6,195 bases of DNA from Aequorivita sp. (GTDB taxonomy: Bacteria > Bacteroidota > Bacteroidia > Flavobacteriales > Flavobacteriaceae): contig JAGQYZ010000012.1 in assembly GCA_020435865.1 (NCBI GenBank), positions 1 to 6,195 on the forward strand, read 5' to 3'. A program made the position numbers and the translations under genes. Numbering within the stretch: position 1 is the stretch's first letter; every line of letters starts with the position of its first letter. The notes below the pieces were generated by a model that worked only from the letters and a program-made list of their open reading frames with translations, was not told the origin of the DNA and did no database searches. Positions 1-5,167 of the stretch are shown here, one piece after another.

Positions 1-1
1 A

Positions 2-1363
2 GATTACAGTTTTGTTACTGGTGAAGCGGAACCTATTTCCAAGCAAAGCGGTGATAAACTCTTTGCTGGGGGTAAGCAACAAGCAGGAATATTAGAAGTT
101 GAAGTATTGAAACCCGTTGCACAAAGCTACTTGACCCAGCTTTGGAGTAACGACGTTTTTAGCAAAGACAAAACTGGAGTTTTTGAATCGCTAACAGACA
201 GTATAAGCAAACGATTTACAGTTGCTATTCTTTCCGTGGCTTTTATTTCCACCATTTTTTGGTTGCTGGTTGACCCTTCAAAAGCGTTTAATGTATTCAC
301 TTCGGTTTTGATTGTTGCCTGTCCATGCGCCATTGCTTTGGCAGCTCCTTTCACTTTAGGGAATGTGCTACGAATCTTCGGAAGGGAGAAATTGTATTTA
401 AAGGAGGCTTCAGTAATTGAGCAAATGGCGAGACTAGACACCGTTGTTTTTGATAAAACGGGAACATTAACAACCAATCAGAAAAGCATAATTACGTATG
501 AAGGCTTAACACTTACAAAAGAAGAAAAACAGTTGCTAAATAGCACGCTTCGCGCTTCCAACCATCCGCTGAGCCGCACGCTTTATGCAATTCTTGATAA
601 AAACGAAATCCAGACCTTAGATGATTTTGAGGAAGAAGTAGGGAAGGGGATTTCTGCAACTTTCAACAATAATTCCATAAAAGTTGGTTCGTATGAATTT
701 GTTGGTTTTTTTGATGAAAATACTTCTGAAGTAAAGAATAAAACGACCGTTCACATTAGCGCCAATCAAGTGTATAAGGGTTGCTACATATTTAACAGTG
801 AATATAGAAAAGGAATTGCAGAGCTTTTTGAACAGCTTGAAAATGACAAAGAGGTAATCGTACTCTCAGGCGATAACGAAGGAGAGCGCGAATACTTAGA
901 AACACTACTGCCAAAAAACACAAAATTTTTCTTCAATCAAAAACCAGACGATAAACTGAATTTTATAAAAACGCTTCAGCAAAGTGGAAAGCAGGTATTG
1001 ATGGTAGGCGATGGTCTTAATGACGCCGGAGCTTTAAAGCAAAGTAATGTTGGTTTTGTAATTTCAGAAAATACAAACGTTTTTTCGCCAGCCTGCGATG
1101 GAATTTTGGACGCATCCCAGTTCAGAAAAATTGGAGATTATTTAGAGCTTTCAAAAAGCGGTGTGAAGATCATAAAACTGGCGTTTATTCTTTCGTTGCT
1201 TTATAATTTGGGAGGGCTTTCTTTTGCGGTTTTAGGGCATTTACGGCCTGTTATAGCAGCTATTCTAATGCCGTTAAGCTCTATAAGTATTGTTGTTTTT
1301 ACAACGATAGCCACACAATATATGGGCAAGAAATTAAGAATGGATATAAATAAGGAAAATTGA
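2..1363 (+). CDS. ccoI: Cu+-translocating P1B-type ATPase CcoI, 5' partial (C-terminal 453 aa)
   Basis: Cytoplasmic-membrane copper-exporting P-type ATPase that supplies Cu+ for CuB of cbb3 oxidase. The frame is open from base 2, so the start and any N-terminal metal-binding domain lie upstream. In visible residues, the actuator TGE motif is at 6-8 (TGEA, where most relatives have TGES/T). Membrane segments follow at about 72-90 and 96-123, the second carrying the CPC metal site (C107, C109). The phosphorylation motif DKTGTLT starts at D151, the HP motif of P1B ATPases is at 188-189, and GDGLND is at 336-341. Two C-terminal helices (about 389-413 and 414-440) carry the YN and MxxSS signatures of Cu+ transporters. 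The gene ends in TGA 57 nt before ccoS. A general CopA-like copper ATPase would share these motifs; placement directly before ccoS in a cco operon favours CcoI. Confidence 0.93.
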   Translation, partial: DYSFVTGEAEPISKQSGDKLFAGGKQQAGILEVEVLKPVAQSYLTQLWSNDVFSKDKTGVFESLTDSISKRFTVAILSVAFISTIFWLLVDPSKAFNVFTSVLIVACPCAIALAAPFTLGNVLRIFGREKLYLKEASVIEQMARLDTVVFDKTGTLTTNQKSIITYEGLTLTKEEKQLLNSTLRASNHPLSRTLYAILDKNEIQTLDDFEEEVGKGISATFNNNSIKVGSYEFVGFFDENTSEVKNKTTVHISANQVYKGCYIFNSEYRKGIAELFEQLENDKEVIVLSGDNEGEREYLETLLPKNTKFFFNQKPDDKLNFIKTLQQSGKQVLMVGDGLNDAGALKQSNVGFVISENTNVFSPACDGILDASQFRKIGDYLELSKSGVKIIKLAFILSLLYNLGGLSFAVLGHLRPVIAAILMPLSSISIVVFTTIATQYMGKKLRMDINKEN

Positions 1364-1373
1364 TAAATGTCAT
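1360..1373. promoter_or_regulatory. possible FNR/CRP-family binding site
   Basis: TTGAT-AAAT-GTCAT matches 8 of the 10 defined bases of the classical FNR palindrome TTGAT-N4-ATCAA; the first half-site is perfect and the second matches 3 of 5. It overlaps the ccoI stop codon and is centred at 1366.5, about 40 bases before the start point implied by the -7-like element at 1396-1403. That is the spacing of a class II activator site. FNR-type control of cco operons is well known in other phyla, but the match here was found by eye in AT-rich DNA and could be chance. Confidence 0.25.
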
Positions 1374-1388
1374 ACTTTAAAGACATTT
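1365..1388. repeat. small perfect inverted repeat between ccoI and ccoS
   Basis: AAATGTC at 1365-1371 is the exact reverse complement of GACATTT at 1382-1388, with a 10-base spacer. A 7-bp AT-rich stem without a clean T-tract is a poor terminator. It overlaps the FNR-like palindrome, so it could be part of a larger operator or a weak mRNA hairpin after ccoI. The function is unknown. Confidence 0.3.
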
Positions 1389-1395
1389 TCAATAA

Positions 1396-1403
1396 TAATT
1401 TTG
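1396..1403 (+). promoter_or_regulatory. possible Bacteroidota -7 promoter element upstream of ccoS
   Basis: TAATTTTG fits the Bacteroidota primary-sigma -7 consensus TAnnTTTG. There is no good TTG -33 element at the expected distance (the region around 1374-1378 reads CTTTA). If real, this would be a weak or activator-dependent internal promoter for ccoS-NO-QP-G with a leader of only about 10-15 nt. The evidence is one short motif in AT-rich DNA. Confidence 0.25.
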
Positions 1404-1420
1404 AACAATAAAATTTAGGT

Positions 1421-1627
1421 ATGACCATAATTTATATGTTATTGGCAATTAGTGTTTTTGTAGCGCTCATTTTTTTTACACTGTTTATTTTTTCAGTAAA
1501 AAAAGGTCAATATGACGATACCTATACACCTTCTGTACGTATGCTTTTTGAGGATGAACTAGTAAAGGATGATACTTCAAAAAAGACAGATACTTCAAAA
1601 GAAACTATAACCAATCCAAAAAAATAA
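1421..1627 (+). CDS. ccoS: cbb3-type cytochrome oxidase assembly protein CcoS
   Basis: Small membrane protein of 68 aa, required in studied bacteria for inserting heme/copper cofactors into the CcoN catalytic centre. It has one N-terminal membrane helix (about residues 3-26), followed by the family hallmark GQYDD...TPS.RMLFEDE at about 29-47, equivalent to the GQFDD-TP-RILFDD block of other CcoS proteins. The remaining tail is Lys/Thr/Asp-rich and includes a duplicated DTSK. The ATG at 1421 gives the usual length before the helix; ATG at 1436 is a possible in-frame alternative but would shorten the helix. Only a weak TAGG precedes the start, as is common in Bacteroidota. It lies 13 nt before ccoNO, so co-transcription and co-translation are likely. 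Its place before the structural genes differs from the proteobacterial ccoGHIS order. Confidence 0.92.
   Translation: MTIIYMLLAISVFVALIFFTLFIFSVKKGQYDDTYTPSVRMLFEDELVKDDTSKKTDTSKETITNPKK
1571..1600 (+). repeat. 12-bp direct repeat in the ccoS tail
   Basis: GATACTTCAAAA occurs at 1571-1582 and again at 1589-1600, an 18-base (six-codon) period, encoding DTSK twice in the hydrophilic C-terminal tail of CcoS. The period preserves frame, so it looks like a small in-frame duplication in an unconstrained tail. Copy number may vary between strains. Confidence 0.6.
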
Positions 1628-1640
1628 TTCTTTTAATACT

Positions 1641-3842
1641 ATGCAAACAGAACAGTTTTATTACGACAACCAAATTGTCAAAAAATTCATCAATGCAACC
1701 ATTTTTTGGGGTATCATTGGTATGAGCATTGGCTTGATATTGGCCTATATGTTTTTGTTCCCAAACATGACTGAAGGCATTTCTTGGCTCAGTTTTGGGC
1801 GTTTAAGACCATTGCATACAAATGCGGTTATTTTCGCTTTTGTGGGTAATGCAATTTTTGCTGGAGTTTATTATTCCACCCAACGTTTGTTGAAAGCCCG
1901 AATGTGGAGTGATTTTCTTAGCAACTTAAATTTTTGGGGTTGGCAGGCCATTATTGTTGGCGCTGCTATTACACTCCCTTTAGGTTTTACAACTTCAAAA
2001 GAATATGCTGAGTTGGAATGGCCTTTTGATATTGCCATTGCGGTAATCTGGGTTGCGTTCGGTCTAAACTTAATTATGACAATGGTTAAAAGACGCCAGC
2101 GCCACTTATATGTTGCAATTTGGTTCTATCTGGCAACTTTTGTAACAGTTGCAGTTTTGCATATTGTGAACAGTATGGAGCTTCCTGTCTCTGCCCTAAA
2201 AAGCTATTCAGTTTATTCAGGAGTGCAAGATGCTTTGGTTCAATGGTGGTATGGGCATAATGCGGTGGCATTTTTCCTAACAACTCCTTTTCTTGGTTTA
2301 ATGTATTATTTTGTGCCAAAAGCCGCTAATAGACCGGTATATTCTTACCGACTTTCTATTGTTCACTTCTGGTCATTGATATTTATATACATCTGGGCGG
2401 GTCCTCACCACTTACTTTATAGTGCATTGCCAGAATGGGCACAAAACTTAGGGGTAGCGTTTTCAGTAATGCTTATAGCTCCTTCATGGGGAGGTATGAT
2501 AAATGGTCTATTGACTTTGCGTGGTGCTTGGGATAAGGTTCGTGTAGATCCCGGATGTCGATTTATCGTTAAAGACAATACGGGCTATGGTATGGCAACT
2601 TTTGAAGGCCCAATGCTTTCACTTAAAAACGTAAATGCAATAGCGCACTTTAGCGATTGGATTATTGCACACGTTCACGTTGGTGCCCTTGCATGGAATG
2701 GTTTCTTGACCTTTGGTATGATTTATTGGTTGGTGCCACGACTTTTCAAAACAAAACTGTATTCCATTAAATTGGCAAACGCGCATTTCTGGATAGGAAC
2801 ATTGGGTATCATTATGTATACGCTCCCAATGTACGTTGCAGGATTTATGCAAGCTTCTATGTGGAACCAGTTCAATCCAGATGGAACGCTTACTTATGGA
2901 AATTTCCTTGAAACCGTTACCGAAATTATGCCAATGTATACAATGCGGGCCGTCGGGGGAAGCCTTTACATAATAGGAGCCTTTATTTTACTCTATAATA
3001 TAGTTCAAACAACAAGAAGAGGTAGTAAGGTTACTGATGAACTTGCAGAAGCTGCGCCGTTAACTCCAGTAACAAGAAGGCAAACTGCAGGTGAAGGTTA
3101 TCATACGTGGTTGGAGCGCCGTCCTGTTAAATTAACTATATATGCTACTATCGCTATATTAATAGGAGGAATGGTTCAGATTATACCTTCTTTAATGGTT
3201 GATGATTATGTTCCTGTAATTTCAAGTGTGAAACCTTATACTCCTTTAGAATTGGAAGGACGTGATATATACATCCGTGAAGGTTGCGTTGGTTGCCATT
3301 CACAAATGATCCGACCGTTTAGAAGTGAAGTAGAGCGCTATGGTGAATATTCAAAATCTGGAGAATATGTTTACGACCACCCATTTCTTTGGGGAAGCAA
3401 ACGTACCGGTCCAGATTTGCACCGCGTGGGCGGAAAATATTCAGATAACTGGCACTTGAACCATTTATATGATCCACAGAGTACTTCGTCAGGGTCTATT
3501 ATGCCATCCTATAAATGGTTGATAAATTCAGAATTGGATAAATCTAATATAGAAGCCAAAATGAGAGCAATGGTTACACTTGGTGTTCCTTATACCGAAG
3601 AAGAAATAGCAAACGCCCAACAATTGATGGATGAGCAAGGAACCAAAATAGAAAAAAACCTTTATAACGACCCAGACTTTGTAACCACTTATGAAGCCAG
3701 TAAGAAATATGCTCAAGATAATGGTGAAGAATTTATAGAAATGAAAAATCGTGAAATAGTAGCAGTAATAGCCTATTTACAACGTTTAGGAGCCGATATT
3801 AAAGTTGAATCTGCTGAAAATGCTTCAGCCAAAAAAGAATAG
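1641..3842 (+). CDS. ccoNO: fused cbb3-type cytochrome c oxidase subunits I and II (CcoNO)
   Basis: One 733-aa protein joining catalytic CcoN (about 1-460) to monoheme CcoO (about 490-733), with no stop between them. By alignment to CcoN, H59 and H346 should bind low-spin heme b, H344 heme b3, and H206, H256 and H257 CuB. Y250 in the IYIWAGPHH block is the expected cross-linked tyrosine. E322 in TFEGP and the AHFSDW segment are also conserved. The CcoO part begins with a membrane anchor (about 497-517), then C549-x2-C552-H553 for heme c and M621 (MPSY) as the likely axial ligand. It ends in the LGVPYTEEEI and AYLQRLG blocks, separated by about 35 extra residues relative to proteobacterial CcoO. 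The protein reduces O2 to water at the cytoplasmic membrane, with heme c in the periplasm. It starts 13 nt after ccoS and stops 2 nt before ccoQ. CcoN-CcoO fusion is known in Bacteroidota. Confidence 0.97.
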   Translation: MQTEQFYYDNQIVKKFINATIFWGIIGMSIGLILAYMFLFPNMTEGISWLSFGRLRPLHTNAVIFAFVGNAIFAGVYYSTQRLLKARMWSDFLSNLNFWGWQAIIVGAAITLPLGFTTSKEYAELEWPFDIAIAVIWVAFGLNLIMTMVKRRQRHLYVAIWFYLATFVTVAVLHIVNSMELPVSALKSYSVYSGVQDALVQWWYGHNAVAFFLTTPFLGLMYYFVPKAANRPVYSYRLSIVHFWSLIFIYIWAGPHHLLYSALPEWAQNLGVAFSVMLIAPSWGGMINGLLTLRGAWDKVRVDPGCRFIVKDNTGYGMATFEGPMLSLKNVNAIAHFSDWIIAHVHVGALAWNGFLTFGMIYWLVPRLFKTKLYSIKLANAHFWIGTLGIIMYTLPMYVAGFMQASMWNQFNPDGTLTYGNFLETVTEIMPMYTMRAVGGSLYIIGAFILLYNIVQTTRRGSKVTDELAEAAPLTPVTRRQTAGEGYHTWLERRPVKLTIYATIAILIGGMVQIIPSLMVDDYVPVISSVKPYTPLELEGRDIYIREGCVGCHSQMIRPFRSEVERYGEYSKSGEYVYDHPFLWGSKRTGPDLHRVGGKYSDNWHLNHLYDPQSTSSGSIMPSYKWLINSELDKSNIEAKMRAMVTLGVPYTEEEIANAQQLMDEQGTKIEKNLYNDPDFVTTYEASKKYAQDNGEEFIEMKNREIVAVIAYLQRLGADIKVESAENASAKKE

Positions 3843-3844
3843 TT

Positions 3845-4042
3845 ATGTTACGATATATAAAAGGAAACCTCGAGAACATTGATAATGTTCAAATATATCC
3901 AATGATTTCACTTTTGATATTCTTCGTCTTTTTTGTGGTACTTTTTTATTGGGTAATCACAGCGAAAAAAGAACATATTTCTGAAGTGAGCAATATTCCA
4001 TTGGAAAAAGATACTAACAACCAAAACGAAGAATTATTATGA
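3845..4042 (+). CDS. ccoQ: cbb3-type cytochrome oxidase subunit CcoQ/FixQ
   Basis: Small single-helix accessory subunit of 65 aa, thought to stabilise the association of CcoP with the oxidase core. The N-terminal 16 residues are polar, one hydrophobic helix spans about 17-39 and ends in FYWVITAKK, and the tail is acidic and Asn/Glu-rich. The family is poorly conserved in sequence. The call rests on size, topology, the helix end followed by K/E residues, and position directly between ccoNO and ccoP. The ATG lies only 2 nt after the ccoNO stop, so translational coupling is likely. The stop (TGA 4040-4042) overlaps both an ATG for a short downstream ORF and the edge of an inverted repeat. Confidence 0.85.
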   Translation: MLRYIKGNLENIDNVQIYPMISLLIFFVFFVVLFYWVITAKKEHISEVSNIPLEKDTNNQNEELL

Positions 4043-4131
4043 AATGCCCATTTGAATACTTAACATATATGAAGATGTCTTCTTTGGGCATTCCATCTTC
4101 CACTAACCATAAAAATATTATACACAGATGA
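4039..4131 (+). other. 30-codon ORF bridging ccoQ and ccoP; coding status doubtful
   Basis: An ATG at 4039, overlapping the ccoQ stop as ATGA, opens a 30-codon frame that ends in a TGA overlapping the ccoP start, again as ATGA. The peptide would begin MKCPFEYLTY, is polar and has no membrane helix or recognised motif. It may act only as a relay that carries ribosomes from ccoQ to ccoP by stop-start reinitiation, or be chance: an open stretch this short is not rare, and an ATGAAA start supplies the TGA automatically. An inverted repeat lies inside it, which argues for an RNA role rather than a constrained peptide. Confidence 0.15.
4043..4092. repeat. 8-bp inverted repeat in the ccoQ-ccoP gap
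   Basis: AATGCCCA at 4043-4050 is the exact reverse complement of TGGGCATT at 4085-4092. An inner GAA (4054-4056) and TTC (4080-4082) could extend the stem across a small internal loop. The spacer also holds the interrupted palindrome GAAGA-TG-TCTTC at 4071-4082. No T-tract follows, so this is not a standard terminator. It could be an mRNA processing or stability element that sets ccoP output relative to ccoNOQ, or a remnant of a short interspersed repeat. Confidence 0.4.
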
Positions 4132-5111
4132 AAACCACAGCATCATTTTTAAGAGTCATTGGCTTTGCAATACTCGCTTTTTTTCTGTTGGAACTTACCA
4201 TTGATTCTGGTGAACAGTGGGCAATTGTAAAATACCCAATTATCTGGGCTGTTTTAGGAATGTTGATCCTTTTTGCCATAGCATTAGAGATTGTGGCCGC
4301 AACACTTCAGCGCATTCTCTTTGGAGGACTAAACCCTGAGGCAAAAGAGCGCTTTTTAGCTGCTGAAAAAGCACGCAAAGAAAAACGTTTTGGCTGGTTC
4401 AAGAAAAAATATGAGGAAATGCTAGATTCCAAACCAATGGCAAAAGAGCAGGAAATTGTATTGGATCACAATTATGACGGCATCAGAGAGTTGAATAATA
4501 CCCTTCCACCGTGGTGGGTATATATGTTCTATGCCACCATAATTTTTGCAGTGGTTTATTTGGTACGATATGAAATTTTTGATGGAACAAACCAAACACA
4601 GGAATATGAAATAGAAGTAGCACAGGCAAAAGTTCAAGTTGCTGAATTTAAGAAAAACAACAAAGATTTAATAGATGCAGAGACCGTAGAGCAATTGACA
4701 GATCCTACTGATATTGCAGCTGGAAAAACAATTTTTACAGATAATTGTGTAGTTTGTCATAAAGACGGAGGTGCTGGAGGGATTGGTCCAAACCTGACAG
4801 ATGACTATTGGATTTTAGGTGGTGGTATTAAGAATATATTTCACACCATCAGCGAAGGCGGTCGTGCAGGAAAAGGGATGATTTCTTGGAAAACAGATTT
4901 GAAACCGAGTGAAATAGCACAAGTGGCAAGTTATGTTATGTCGCTTCATGGAACAAATCCCGCTGACGGAAAAGCACCTGAAGGAGAAATTTGGAAAGAC
5001 GAAAATGCAGCTATTGATACTATTGAAGAAAAAGCAATTGATTCAACCAAGGTTGAGAATAAAATGATCGATGAGCCTGTTGCTGAAGATTTGCAAATGG
5101 AAAGTAAATAA
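4128..5111 (+). CDS. ccoP: cbb3-type cytochrome c oxidase subunit III (CcoP), mono-heme
   Basis: Membrane-anchored cytochrome c of 327 aa that feeds electrons from periplasmic donors through CcoO to the active site. Two extra membrane helices (about 6-24 and 37-59) are followed by a basic cytoplasmic stretch (66-95). The canonical CcoP start is then seen: DGIRELNNTLPPWW at about 117-130 and a membrane anchor at 129-148. The cytochrome c domain (about 194-275) has a single C207-x2-C210-H211 and a likely axial Met at 251 (GMISW). Proteobacterial CcoP normally has two CxxCH sites; there is only one here and no degenerate second copy that I can see. The last 50 residues are an acidic/Lys-rich tail of unknown role. 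The start ATG overlaps the stop of the short ORF from ccoQ. The extra helices and the mono-heme state fit Bacteroidota CcoP proteins. Confidence 0.95.
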   Translation: MKTTASFLRVIGFAILAFFLLELTIDSGEQWAIVKYPIIWAVLGMLILFAIALEIVAATLQRILFGGLNPEAKERFLAAEKARKEKRFGWFKKKYEEMLDSKPMAKEQEIVLDHNYDGIRELNNTLPPWWVYMFYATIIFAVVYLVRYEIFDGTNQTQEYEIEVAQAKVQVAEFKKNNKDLIDAETVEQLTDPTDIAAGKTIFTDNCVVCHKDGGAGGIGPNLTDDYWILGGGIKNIFHTISEGGRAGKGMISWKTDLKPSEIAQVASYVMSLHGTNPADGKAPEGEIWKDENAAIDTIEEKAIDSTKVENKMIDEPVAEDLQMESK

Positions 5112-5167
5112 CTATTGAGTCCAATTAATATCTCAAATATCACGATTTACATATAAACTATACAAAA

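Noticed and set aside
127..477. Minus-strand open frame inside ccoI, and similar antisense frames inside ccoNO, ccoP and the start of ccoG
   Set aside because: They lie wholly or mostly opposite strongly conserved coding sequence and encode low-complexity peptides with no recognisable family, so they are shadows of the real genes.
107..1363. ccoI starting at the TTG at 107
   Set aside because: The frame is open upstream to base 2 and encodes the conserved actuator motif TGE at 17-25, so the real start is outside the window.
1469..1507. T8 and A7 homopolymers in ccoS as a phase-variation or frameshift site
   Set aside because: The frame is intact, the protein matches CcoS across both runs, and such runs are common in AT-rich DNA. 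Nothing else suggests programmed slippage.
4043..4092. Rho-independent terminator between ccoQ and ccoP
   Set aside because: The 8-bp stem has a 34-base loop and is followed by CCATCTTCC rather than a U-run. Termination here would also cut ccoP off from its operon.
5115..5136. TTGAG/CTCAA inverted repeat after ccoP as a terminator
   Set aside because: The stem is only 5 bp, with a 12-base loop and no following T-tract. It is too weak to call, and ccoG continues in the same direction.
5112..5167. Promoter before ccoG
   Set aside because: I found no TAnnTTTG element in the 56-base gap, so read-through from ccoP is the simpler explanation.
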